Source of the DNA: Tubiluchus corallicola | Lineage: Eukaryota > Priapulida > Priapulimorpha > Priapulimorphida > Tubiluchidae | Assembly: GCA_030141605.1 (NCBI GenBank) | Contig: JAQGDQ010000001.1 | Location: 248,001 to 312,000, forward strand | Reading direction: 5' to 3' | Length of the DNA stretch: 64,000 nucleotides | In this document: positions 24,958 to 36,733 of the stretch, one piece after another | How the letters are laid out: every line of letters begins with the position of its first letter | How positions within the stretch are numbered: position 1 is the first letter of the stretch | Program-made: the position numbers and the translations under genes | The notes under the pieces: generated by a model | What the model saw: only the letters and a program-made list of their open reading frames with translations | What the model was told of the DNA's origin: nothing | Databases searched by the model: none

Positions 24958-25140
24958 GCGAGAGGGAGCGGGGGAGCAGAAAGAAAAAATGAGAGGGAGA
25001 GAGAAAGGGAAAGAAGTGGGGTGGAGACGTAGTGAAATAAAGAATGTTGAAAAGTAGGGAAGAAACTAGAGTAGACAGAAATGGAAATGGATAGACAGGT
25101 AGGAGAAAGAGAGAGAGAGGGGGGAGACGACAGACAGACA
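24958..25140. repeat. GA-rich polypurine tract
   Basis: Irregular purine-rich sequence (GAGAGGGA, GAAAGAGAGAG) leading into the pure GA repeat beyond 25175. The 136-codon serine/leucine-rich frame on the minus strand is its translation and is not a gene. Confidence 0.8.
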
Positions 25141-25173
25141 GTGATATCCGACCATAATTTTATCATGGATTAT

Positions 25174-25174
<1 letters not shown>

Positions 25175-25211
<37 letters not shown>

Positions 25212-25297
25212 GGAGGTAGGGAGATCAGTGAGTTTGGATAAACTATATATGTATACATACATACATACATACATACATGTGTGTGTGTGTGTGTGTG
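25175..25297. repeat. Compound microsatellite (GA)n - (CATA)n - (GT)n
   Basis: (GA)n at 25175-25209, (CATA)n at 25254-25278 and (GT)n at 25279-25297 in a row. The compound repeat abuts arm B of the inverted duplication, whose homology stops at about 25302. Confidence 0.92.
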
Positions 25298-25301
25298 CAT
25301 C

Positions 25302-26608
25302 CTGTAAACAAAAATAAATATATAGCTAACGGTGATATGATTGCTCCTGATTTTTTAGTTATTAGCTATAACTACAGCTATTACTAGTATCAGCTACATG
25401 TACTAGCTAACGCAGCTACAGTCAAACCTTGTTATACCGCCCTGCATTATAATGCCAACCTCCAATAACACCAACTTTCGCCCTGTTTTTCCGATTTGTA
25501 TAATGTGTTATAAAGGGTATGCCACCAACCTCGTCTGCTACCATCCAGTAATGCATTTGCTGAGCCAAATGTCTATTCACACAATAAATTAACCTTGTTA
25601 TAACGCCAGGCAGTGCGCACAATTACTGCCCGAAAAATGCTATTGTATTGCAAAAATAGTTACCTTTTAACATAAAAACAATACCTTTCAAAATAAAAAT
25701 AATCGTGATATTTGAGGATTTAAATCTTGTAGCAAGTGACTGTAGGAAAGTAAATTAATGTAGAAATTTTAATCTGACTAGGGGCATAGATGTGTTTTGT
25801 TTCTCTCGGACGGCTCGTAGAGAAAACCTGAAAAGGCGTCGTCAAATTAAACTAGTTTATTATGCGAGAATTATACAACACAAAAGTATGAAGGAACGTG
25901 AAATGTGATAATCTGGAAACATGTAAGCGAGAGTGTGCATATCTGAGAATACGAGAATAAACTTGAGCGGCCAGCTCCGCCTTATATATCAGTGCAAGAG
26001 AACAATCTAGAAACTACTACACGCATCGCGTATAGAAAGTTCTCGAATCTTCTACAAGGTAAGAAGATTGTTCTACTATACTATAGAATATTCCAGATCT
26101 CCACAACGACAGACAAGGACATGAATTTTCTACAGTGTAAATTGGAGTTGACATGACACATGTTGCACATTCTGCTATGCAAAAGAAGTAAATTTGTGAA
26201 TGTCCGTGAAAACAAAATCAAGAGTTGTCTAGACATTGCAAACTATTTTTCCACTAAGTGGGATAAACAGATTAAATGAAAGAGGTTAATGATGTTTTTT
26301 CAAGTCGAATAATGCTATCGATATAAAATATGATTGAAAGTGAATTTATTGATAAATGGTTCCAGGCATTTGTATATTTTGCTGTTTAAAGTGATAGAGC
26401 ATAGTCAGCATTCTGCAAGTTGCCATGCAGCACTGAACTACAGGGACTCGAGTATACTTAATGTTGACAATCTCTACGATTAGAAAAATCTGTAATCCCA
26501 TTCTAAGGTGAGACATTCAACCAGCAGAGGTGTTTATATATCCTAATAGGTGGCAGAGTTATACCAGCTATATGAAAATGACCAGAGCTGATTTTCGTAG
26601 TAGTCAGT
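25302..26608 (-). repeat. Inverted duplication, arm B (copy of AGMAT intron 6)
   Basis: Reverse-complement copy of 20338-21257. Read on the minus strand, it contains the same landmarks and ends in TTTATTTTTGTTTACAGG, matching the AGMAT exon 7 acceptor; exon 7 itself is absent and is replaced by the compound microsatellite. Arm B has two extra segments: about 85 bp near 26475-26560, and the 321-bp LTR-like insertion at 25791-26111. Apart from these the arms align end to end. Arm B lacks the left half of the pogo-like element. Confidence 0.85.
25791..26111 (-). mobile_element. Probable solo LTR, 321 bp, nested in arm B
   Basis: Arm A reads GCATAGACAAGG without interruption in the equivalent place, which fixes both insertion edges. 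Read on the minus strand, the insert begins TGTCGTTGTGG, carries TATATAAGG at about 26 kb, then AATAAA about 100 bp later, and ends AACAAAACACA. TG...CA ends with a TATA box followed by a polyadenylation signal are the layout of an LTR. Only 2-3 bp of target duplication (GA/AGA) are evident, fewer than the usual 4-6, so the call is probable rather than certain. No internal retroelement sequence adjoins it. Confidence 0.6.
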
Positions 26609-28039
26609 GGGCGGGTGTGTATATATAATGTGCTTGCAAATAGTCAAAAACGTCCATAAGTCGGCATAGTTAAAACTATGTTATGATGCTTCAAAGTTGA
26701 ATGCACCAAAAATTTGGTTTAATGTAAATTTTTATTTTTTACAAAAGCCAATGCTAAATATATCGGACTGTTATATTCTAACATCAAATCATTAAGATAA
26801 TATTTGGAAAAATACTAAAAGTCTAATTTAATAACCTCACGTCTAATTTTGTGGTGCACAAGTAGTAGTTTTATGGGAAACTAGTACTGCAATTGCAAAA
26901 AAATTGTATTTTCAAACTCCTGTTGTAGCTCATGGAAACAATCATTTTGCTTCGGGTTTTTCGGTTGCCAAGCACAGATCTTCATCTGGAAGAGCCATCT
27001 ACTGGATTTCAACATAACTTCAATGTGTTCTTGCAGTCCGTAGCAACCAACATTTGTGCGGTTGCTAAGTGCTTTGTAGGAACGCGATAAAAAATAATAA
27101 TCAAACTATCAAAATGTTCCTCATTAAAAGCAGATTCGGGATATGTGAAAAAGTAGAAAAGCTTAATTGTCGACTTATGCAAATACACTGTATAATGATA
27201 ACAAAACAATAATCCTTTTCACGTGTGCCAAAGGCACATCAAAAACCTATTTAAATGCAAAGACTGTTGCAGTCACCTGTAGTATGTGTTATTAAATGTG
27301 ACAAATTGTGATTCAATTTTAATGGATAAGCAAGAGCGAAATTCTTGTGTCGTCTTAATTACGGACCTAAACTATCTCACAGTAGATTCTATCAAGATTT
27401 ACAAACTAATAACGTTATAATTAATTTTATAGATAGACAATCGTTATATGATGTGAACTCAATCTTGGTTTTCAACTTTTAAAAAAAGATGCAACTTTTG
27501 GGATGTTTTAAAAATTTGTCCTGCCCTCCCAATGGAAGATTGTGTGCAGCGTATCTAATGCTACACATTGATTTAGTGAAGGAATATGTATATTCCTTGT
27601 ATGTATGATAGGTATATCACTTGTCTAGAGACAAACATTGCCAAAAACTAACAAAAATTAACGAAAATCCTACACTTTCACATTTAAGGGTAATTTAAAT
27701 TCGTGTTCTATTTATTTATTATACTCAGCCTATAGTAACTATATGATCCACGGTGTCTCCATTTTTTTCGTCCACCATATTGATTCTCTGTTATTCCATT
27801 TCCTAACATTTATTTCCTTTCAAAAATTCTTTCAAAGTTATTAATAATAATTTTATTAGTCCATTTGTCAAAAATTTATCCTTCTAGCTCCTATTAGTAA
27901 TCACTTGTTTTTGTCAACCTTTTTTAGATAACGATTTTTTCATTTCCTTTCCACTGACTTGGAACTCCATACATTTTACTTCATTAACCATTTTTACTAT
28001 GCTATGTTTCAGATTACGTCCGACACTTGTAATGATTTC

Positions 28040-28089
28040 ATTTGCATGTCCACATTTGCATATCCCCATTTGCATGACCACATTTGCAA
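28040..28089. promoter_or_regulatory. Four tandem octamer-like motifs (ATTTGCAT) at 14-bp spacing
   Basis: ATTTGCAT occurs at 28040-28047, 28054-28061 and 28068-28075, and ATTTGCAA at 28082-28089, in exact 14-bp register. ATTTGCAT is the reverse complement of the POU/Oct octamer ATGCAAAT. The array lies about 1 kb upstream of the PHPT1-A start codon. It may be only a short minisatellite; a regulatory role is inference. Confidence 0.4.
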
Positions 28090-29080
28090 ATCCCCTACTT
28101 TCCGTTTTTTAAGTTCTTAACAGCATCTTCTACTTTTTCATTGTAATTTCTCTTATTTCTCGTTGTATTCCTAGTTCCATAATTTGATTAGAAATTTTAT
28201 TCGCAAGTTCTTCCACTAGCATTTTCTTTCTGTATTTCTTTTGTGAGCTACAATCTAGCAGTCGGTCGATAGAAAAGACGCAAATGACGATGATAAGATA
28301 AGCGATTTGACATTGATTTCCATTATTTCCCTTACTTCTTAATTCTCATGCATGGTATTTTATAGCAAAGCAAGCGGAGTTGCACGGCACAATAAAGTGA
28401 GTGTATAAAAGTTAAAATAAAATTTTAATTTGAATAAAGTTAACGTTAGTGGCTTGTCAATACCACTAACAATTAGCTTGTTCATATAGTATAGTAGTTT
28501 TTTTAGCTTCATAAACTTAAAGTAAAGCATGATGATTTTTGACGTTCGATAAAACGTTTACATTTTAGCACAATTAATACTGCAAAAGTGTTTCTGATAA
28601 TTAAATAATAGAGTAAAAACTTAATTAACGGCGGGCGACCCCAACTAGTGATAACGTCACAAACTAACATAATTTTCAAGAGCAAAAATATTCCACGAGC
28701 GTGTTTTCGAAAGCGAAAATTGAAGTACAGCACTACTGTAAGTGTATATGTGTACAGCACTTCTCTTTCCCACCGTGACCACAAATAAAAGTTCCAAATT
28801 TTCAACAAGTCTGCTAAACTATATTGAAAAATTTTACAGTGCACATACATATTCTTATTATTCTGACTTGATGAAAGTTCAAAGTTTCAAACCTTTTTGC
28901 CACCATAACATCATGCTTGCATACCAGAACTGGTATTCTGCTACTAATACCTTGAATATAAATGTTTTCTTATTGTAAGGCTGTAAGCTGTTGTATTTAA
29001 AAAAATGTATTTTCTTTTTACAGCTGAAGCTAGTGTAGACTTGTGAGCCTGATGTAGCTCAGTTTCTCACACATCAAGTG

Positions 29081-32000
29081 ATGAGTTTTGATTGTATTCC
29101 TGATGTCGATATTGATCCAAAAGGACGCTTTAAGTATGTGCTGATTAAGGTTTTTGAAAAAGGCAACCTAGGGAATCACAAGTATATAGTTCGAGGCTAC
29201 CTACGAGCTGGTTATCACGGTAAAATAGTCTGTAAAATTCTGTAGTAAAAATTATGTTGTAAGGTACTGAAAGTGTAGTGGTAGCAGTGGCATAGCTAAT
29301 GGTAGCAGTCCACCTCGGGCAGCACTTTTTAGAGGGACTAATCTAAACTTTATCGTTTCGACTACTTTGACGACAATTATTTGCTCAGCTGTTACTATGT
29401 TCAAAATTCTTTCCTGAACACAGCGACGTATTAGAAATCACTTCAGCTTCCAGCTTTGCATTTGGTGAAGCCTTTGGATGTCATAATTTTTGAGTTTTGA
29501 AACATAGGATGAATTTATTTCTTCACAAAGCAATTTTTTGTTTTTTCAGTAGTACTTTATTATTTTAACAAATTTTCAAAACCTTAAAATGGATTATTCA
29601 GGCAGTTGTCTGCCTGTACAGAAGAGCTGATATCGGCGTTGCATTCAGCAAAATAAAATGTTCTTTACTGTGATTTGTTTGTGGTGCAAATGTATATGTA
29701 ATCAAAAATATATATAGACAATAGCAGTGTTTCCCTGATCCGGACCTAATTCTGCCTTTCATTGCCTGGAAAAATGGCACACAATTTTATTTTGGAGTGA
29801 GGGTAACATAATCATTACCTTTCAACAAAATTTATTCAGTAGCTATAATATTTGGTACTAATATTAGTTATTGGTTATATTCAGTCTTGAGTCAGATGCA
29901 ATTTGTAAGACCTACACGTGATTATATCTACAGTGTATGTATATAGACCTGCCCTTTGTTAACAAAGATGCAAACCATTTTTATGTTTTATCATTCAAGC
30001 TCTCTTACTGTTACACATACATGTTAGTGTGTGCCTGCAGGCAAATTATATATACTGGGCTATGCTTAGTCTGACTTGGTCCCTTGCCATCTGCACGTGC
30101 CTTCAATGGCCTTCAGTGTGTGCCTTTAATTTGTAATGGGTCAATGTTAATACTGATCCAGGCTCTAAGCAGCTACCAGTCCATTTCAGTTTAAAAGTCG
30201 GTACTGATGGTGGTTCATTGCTGTTTCCATAATTTTGTAAACATGCTTAACAACATTAAAATCAATGTTGGTCCACTGTAGGTTGTGCTAAGAATATTGA
30301 TACAGACGTTAGTCCTTTGCTGTCTTTATTCAAGAGTGTGCGGGACTTTCAAGCCCGATGGTACCATCTTACTCAATCACCACAAGACTTCAAGATCCTA
30401 TCCCACATGTGTGCCCATGTCGAGCCTGTGCAAAATATTTAGATGACATTCTGATGTTGTGCAGCATCCTTTTGACATTCCTTTAATTCCATGGAGAATG
30501 GGAGTAATGTGATGGAGAGAGATATTACCGCGGTAGCACAGTAAACTATGTTAAATGTATCCAACCTTTGATCTATATGCGGGACACATCCGAGAGCCAA
30601 CAGCCACAGTAACTAGTGAAAAACTGATTATCCAATTGTTGGCTAGTAACAAAAAGATCCCCTGTTGCCAAGATTCTTGATGAGATGCTGCATAGTTGAC
30701 AAGCCTGTAAGTTGGATGTAATGGGTCAAATATGTCACAAATCCAGAAAATGAAACTTCACATTGCATAGTCTAATAGATAAACTGTATGCTTTCCATCT
30801 AGGAGGTTTATAGCTTCGACATTATGACTAAGTTGTCCTAAAGATTGTAAAAAATGGTACCTGCTGTTGCCCTGCCTGTCACATGGTAATTAAAGTAAAA
30901 GCCGGGGAGTTATAATGATCTCTGTTAATGCACAAGATTTATCAAAAATTAAATTTTTTATAGCTGGCTGTACCAGTCATAAGGTACATGATAAAAAAAC
31001 ATATTTAAAAGATGATCTCTTGCAACAATAGCTGAATTTGTGAATTATTAGCTTTTTATGGCAAGATTAAACCTGGGAAAATATTAATTAATTTTTCTGT
31101 AAATTTTGTAGTACCCAGTTATTTTGCTGATATGAAGAAATTATGTGTTGTACATTTATTATTTAAATATTTTGTTTTAGCTGATGTGTTTGAAGAAGTA
31201 GAACCTCAGATACTTAGAGCTGGATTGGATTGTCACTGTACAGGAGGTGGTCGAATAGAACATAAAGCAAAAGATGAAGTTATTAGTGTTTATGGGTATT
31301 CAACAGTAAGTAAGATAATGGTAATAATTTGTTTCTTTTGAATTATATAAGTTATTTTTTTAATGATGACATTTTTTCTATTCGCCTTTTTTCGCCATTC
31401 CAAATTCTATTACACATTCAAGTACATATAATTCTCTCCATTTTGAATGCTAAGGTCCATGCATGGCAAAATTACTTGCGGCTTTCCTCACGAAAATTAA
31501 ACAAAATACGAAAATGGAATTCTTCTTGTAGAGCATTTCACACAGATGCCAGTTAATGAACTTTCCTTGTAGAAATCTGTGTGGGGAATTCTACTCCCAG
31601 GTAGAAGCTATGTGTCCTTCTCATGAGAAAATTTGCCACTTAGCAGAAATATTGCACTTCCAGTTTTCGTGAGGATTCCTTAAGGAATTCACATTGGAAT
31701 TTAACAATTACTTCTTTCTTGTCTAATGAGCAACAGTTAATGTAATTTAGTATAAAATTATCATATTTTAATCTCTCTTTTATTATACAGACGATTTTTT
31801 GTTTTATAAATGCAACAGCCATGTTATGTTCATGGAAAAATAATGCACACATATGTTCATTTTACATACATATGTTCTCAAATTTTTTAAGTAGTCAAAA
31901 AAGGAAACATGTCTGACATTACATTGACTAATATTATTAAATTTACTTTGTACATGACCATTGCACCTTGTAACTTAATTGAGACCTGACTATATAAAAT

Positions 32001-32947
32001 ATTAAATTACAAAAGTGGCTTTTTCTTACCACAGTGGCAATCTCACCACAACTGGGCCTTTGTCTGGCAAATTAACTTCGTTACTTATGAAAAAGCAAAT
32101 CCAGAATCCAATGTTTTTTTAAATTTCTGTATTCTAAGTAAACTACTTAGAGTGTGTTTATATTTTTCATCTCCACAAAAACATAGACTTGTGTATTTTA
32201 TTTATATTGGCCTGTTAGCCTACTCAAAATGGTGCAACACAGACAATTAGCTTTTTTGTTTTTTCCTTAAAGAAATGCTAATATGCATACTTAGTTATAC
32301 TTATAATAAAACTTTTTTATAAATACTCTCATTTAAAGTGTCTGGGGTATTTCTAGTTTAACTGTGAAATTTCTTCTGATTGTCTTTCAACTGGCCATAC
32401 AACACTACTGTTTTGTTGCATTATTTCAGTTCACCCAATAATGATGATAGTTAATGCTGTTGTAATTATGATAAATGCTTGGCAAAATTATTACAACGTC
32501 GTCACTGTGCATGCTGGCGAGTAATAACTACAACCTTGTGACTCGCAAAGCAGGTGGAGCTAGCTGGACGCAGATTAAAAATTAAGTGGTTTCCTTGCAA
32601 ATGAACTTTCTTGGTGCATTTGTTTTCATGAAAAAAAACTGAATTTTCTGAGCAATTCTGTGCATCATTTTCCTCGGTGTGAAATGGGAGTAATGCCTGA
32701 TGAAGTGAAGATGGCCACTTTTTATTTTTTGTTTTATCTGATGGACTATCTTCTTTTGTTTTTTAAAACTTTCTTGATCTAGGTAAATTAATATTAATAG
32801 CCATTTATAATAGTTTTGGCATAATACTAGTTTACTAATATTATTAATTTTTAGGGTTATGGAAGAGCAGATCATTCTGTTGCAGTAGAGATATTGAAGA
32901 AGAAATACCCAGAATACACAATTTCTTGGTCAAACGAAGGATATTAA
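29081..32947 (+). CDS. PHPT1: 14 kDa phosphohistidine phosphatase, copy A
   Basis: Removes phosphate from phosphohistidine in proteins; the animal family is small and single-domain. Coding exons: 29081-29219, 31181-31305, 32855-32947 (357 nt, 118 aa, stop TAA). An in-frame TAG at 29036 precedes the ATG at 29081, which fixes the start. The protein begins with the family block IPDVDIDPKGRFKYVLIKV and has the catalytic-type histidine in GYHADVFEEV (His46, equivalent to His53 of human PHPT1 by alignment from memory), GGGRI, VYGYS and a GYGRADH motif; it ends SWSNEGY, like the vertebrate protein. The length is close to the family norm. A pyrimidine-rich splice acceptor ends at 29023, upstream of the ATG, so a 5'-UTR intron or a trans-splice site is possible. 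Copy B follows 249 bp downstream. Confidence 0.95.
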
Positions 32948-33091
32948 GCAACTGACACTCCAACCTGTTTGTTGTAAACTACGGAGAGCAGTTTCTAAAT
33001 ACAGCTCGTAGAAAACAACATTTTTGAGGCACTGACAATTTGTTATTCACTGTCTTTGCAAAGAATAGTTGTCACATTTTCAGACTAGTTG

Positions 33092-35773
33092 ATGCTGAAA
33101 CTATTCTCCAACGTGCACAGCAAGTTATTGTTTGGCTATTTTCATGCACGTCCAAATTTGCCACCATCTACAATTGTTTCCAGTCGAGTATTTACAATGA
33201 GTTTGCAAGATATTCCTGATGTTGATGTGGACGAGAAAGGCCGTTTTAAGTACATTCTAATAAAGGTTACCAACAAAAACAAGCGAGACGAAGAAAAGTG
33301 CATCGTTAGGGGGTACAGTCGATGTGAATGGCACAGTACGTATCACAATTGATTTTTTTCTTTCAGTGTACCAGTTTGAAATAATTTTTTTAAATTATTT
33401 AGTGCATTAAAAGATATGTAGCATTGTAACAAATTTAGACATGTGGCTGTACGTAATCTAAGATTATAATAAAAAGCTATATCTGAAACTGTACTGCTAA
33501 TAATCAAATTGTTACTCTTCGCTGCTCTAGAAAGTTAAATTATACATGTTATGAACTAAGCTTGAGATTTCATTTGCAATGAACTGTATAATCTTTGCCA
33601 TGTATCATTTCAAAAGAATTGTTGAGATAAACCTGGCTATTGGTTAGTGACATTCGTTAGACAAATTATGATTTAACGGAGGAGTCTAGAAATTCCATAA
33701 AAACATCCACTTTGACTTGAGCTGCTTTAATCAAATGAATCTTCACCTAATTAGATGACTTTGCTAACTTTTATTCTTTCACATTGCAGATGACATATTT
33801 GCTGAAGTGGAACCAAAATTAAAAGAAGCTGGTTTTGTGTGTGAGGTTCTGGGAGGTGGAAAGTTGCTGCACCAGCCCATTGAGAAAGAACTTTGTGTAT
33901 TTGGAACATCTACAGTATGTATTTTTTATTCTCAAAACAACATTATTTTGTAAATGGTTAATTTTGTATGTTGCTTGCTGTTGCAGAGTTGTCAGAGTTT
34001 GAGCATCAAAAAGATGAAGTGGATGACATAATGGGTTAGCTGCCATCACACAGAATTTCATTTACTGTTTTACTAGTTTTGGCAGTCTTCTTGCAAATTA
34101 TTATAATAATCATGTTTATTTTTTTTGAAAATGCCAAGTCATTTCTTTGCTTTGAACTGTAGAGATTGCTATGTTGTAGAGTTGCAGGTCAATTGGGCCG
34201 GCTGAAAATGGTTTTGAAGATGGGTAAGCATTCAAATATTCAGTGGCACGGAAACATCTTCAAGTGGTTAGCTTGTTAAAATTTTCTTTTTTAATTTATT
34301 AGAAATCTTTTTATTTGTAACTTCAGAAATCTGGCAGATTTCTAAAGGAAAAACTTCTAAAAAAATGAGAACATGGTTGGTTTAATGGTTGGTAGTTTTC
34401 ACTTATCAAAATTTGTTTAGTTACACATGTGGTGAAATATTGATCCTCATACAGACCTGGTGCTCCCTGCTTTCTATTTAGTGCTCTGCCTTTATATCCA
34501 AAAGGTGTGAAAGCAACAGTGTGCTAATCTATATGTCACTAATATTTTGATTACTCATAAAAATAGATAATAATAGGTAAGTTACTAATTATATCTCATC
34601 TGTATTACTAAGTATTTTTGTAGCAAAAGTTAATGTCAAATCACTCCATAATTCTATCATTCTGAAACCACCATCTTAGATTTTGCATGAAGCAAAACTT
34701 TTGGGGACTACAGATTGCCTGGGACCGTTCACTAAAGTTTGCCCACTGTGGATAAATAATTATTCGACGATGCCAAAAGTAACTTTCAGTACTTGCAGCC
34801 AACTAGCAAAAAGTATTATTTTTTATATGAGAATTGAAGATTTATTAGTAAATAGCTCCAGGCTAAAAGTCGATGTTTATAAAAAAGTTACAATGTGCAG
34901 TTATAAAAACAGTACCTTATAATTTATATGGTAGGTTCTTGCAATATTACCTTTAACTAAAAGAGTTTTTACTTAAATCTCCAGTAAAGGCTGGCATTAA
35001 TATAGACATAGAACATTCATTTTCTCTAACGTAGTTTTTTTAAGAAAAGTTTTAGTTAAATATTAAATAATTGTAATCATAGAGCAGAGCATGGAGGGAC
35101 CAAAGGGACATCTAGTCTCCTGCCCTCCCATATAGCTAGATACGTACATTAAAAATAAACGGTGATGCTGCAAATAACAAAATCAAATAAGAAGAAAGAA
35201 AAAACAAAAATAGTACAAATTGTCAAAAAAAACTAAAATCAAAAAATAGTATAATAAAGTTAAATACATAAATCTAAGCAAAACAACGGCAAAGTAATCC
35301 AACACTATTTATTTAACTTTACAATTTTGTGCTGTGCTTACTCTTGTAATGGTAGTGTATACAGATTAGTCTTCAACTAATCAAGTTAATTAGACGTAGC
35401 TAAGGTGTTTGCAAAAACCGAGGTGAGTACTTTTTTGTCTGTTGTGGGTGATTATGAAGTGGAACAGTTTGTACGGCAGGTAGAGAGGCATTTTAATATC
35501 TACTTGATTGTAGGTGCTATCAGACAAAATTTATTATTCTTTGTACAATTTCATTTCATACTTAACTGATTATGGGAAATGGCTTCCATATGTTCCATTC
35601 CGAAATGTCATGTTCAATAAATGGTGTTGGAGTTTTTACTTAAAATCTGTAAAAAAACTATGCTTATTTGAATATTTGTATTTCAGGGATATGGCAAAGC
35701 AGATCATGATATTTCTGCTCAAGTGCTGAAAAAACATTACAAGGACTATAAGGTTAAAGTTGATAAAAACTGA
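33092..35773 (+). CDS. PHPT1: 14 kDa phosphohistidine phosphatase, copy B, with optional N-terminal extension
   Basis: Tandem paralogue of copy A. Coding exons: 33092 (or 33197)-33335, 33790-33914, 35687-35773, stop TGA. From the inner ATG at 33197 the exons are 139, 125 and 87 nt; the first two equal those of copy A, and the introns interrupt the same codons. The protein has IPDVDVDEKGRFKYILIKV, the catalytic-type histidine in CEWHNDIFAEV, GGGKL and GYGKADH, but a different, lysine-rich C-terminus (KVKVDKN). The frame stays open upstream to ATG 33092, adding 35 residues that are basic, Ser/Phe-rich and free of acidic residues (LKLFSNVHSKLLFGYFHARP), resembling a mitochondrial presequence. 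A TAG precedes it at 33086, and a splice acceptor ends at 33083. Which ATG is used is not decided by sequence. Polyadenylation signal: 36315-36320. Confidence 0.92.
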
Positions 35774-36656
35774 TTATCTGTCGCAATAGAATTGGCGATA
35801 AGCGGTGTGAAACAGATATCTGGTGTGATTCAATAGCTTAACTTTGCGACTGAAAAATATTTTTTTGTTGCTTATGTACTTTTTTCATTTGCTAGTATTA
35901 GTAGCTTGTACTAATTGGTTTGTTGACTATTGAGTATATCTTGTAATACGTTTGACTATTCAGTACTTACTGTTTCAAATTCAGTATTTTATGCTTTCTT
36001 CTTTTTTTCTGCCACATTTATGTTGCTGCCAAAGTTTAAAGGGTTTTTAATTTGATAGACAATTTTTTTCAAGATTTTCACATTTCGTATTTGGAATGAA
36101 TGCTGATAACATTCAGCATTGTTTCCCTTGATGAGTATGTATACTATACTGTCTGCTAGTTTTGTATCAAACGACAAGTGCTGCTGTTCTGAAATTTTTT
36201 TCAACTCTTGTCACAAAATAATTATTTTTGGCCTTGTTAGTAATACTAATACGACTTATCACTATTAACATTGTTTTTGTCAAAATAAGTGGTACGTCAC
36301 ATGGGTTTGACATAAATAAATGAGTGTAATAGTGGATTTTATAGAATTTGTTTTTTTTACGTCTTTCACTGAACTCATCATGAAACTTAAGCTAGTGCAA
36401 GCCCTTTCTTCATATTGCCATCTTACATTTAACCATTACTGATTATTTCAGTTAGAAAAACTTCAATACGATATCTTGCATCAAAATTAACTTACTCTAA
36501 TTAATTTAAGTATATACTATGTGGTATGTTTATACTGCTGTCATTCTTATTATCAAAGGTAATATATGCTACAATTTGAAAAAGGTTGATACACAAATTA
36601 ATCAGAAAATGAAAGATTGTGCATAGTTTTTAACAACAAAGAAAGCAGCAAGCAAA

Positions 36657-36733
36657 ACACAATTGAAGAAGAATTACATTTCTTGTTTACTTGTCCAACC
36701 TGTGAAGCAATAAGAGAAAAATATGAAGACTGA
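36657..36733 (+). pseudogene. LINE C-terminal zinc-finger remnant
   Basis: A short open stretch reads TIEEELHFLFTCPTCEAIRE and ends in a stop, matching the H..F..C.....LR pattern found after the reverse transcriptase domain in many LINEs. Weaker similarity continues to about 36860. Isolated and non-functional. Confidence 0.6.

Larger units (their letters stand above)
21361..29080. other. Gene-poor intergenic region, AGMAT to PHPT1-A
   Basis: About 7.7 kb without a recognisable gene. Arm B of the inverted duplication, a nested LTR-like insertion, microsatellites and an octamer array are listed separately. Two short open stretches on the minus strand (24255-24382 and about 23690-23840) look protein-like but match nothing I recognise. 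In 21600-23600 and 26620-28000 I see only AT-rich sequence. Confidence 0.6.

Noticed and set aside
24756-25166. 136-codon minus-strand open frame rich in Ser and Leu
   Set aside because: It is the translation of a GA-rich polypurine tract and microsatellite; no domain, no splice context.
25422-25622. 66-codon minus-strand frame
   Set aside because: Lies in the sub-terminal non-coding part of the pogo-like element in the inverted duplication; arm A has indels and changes that break it.
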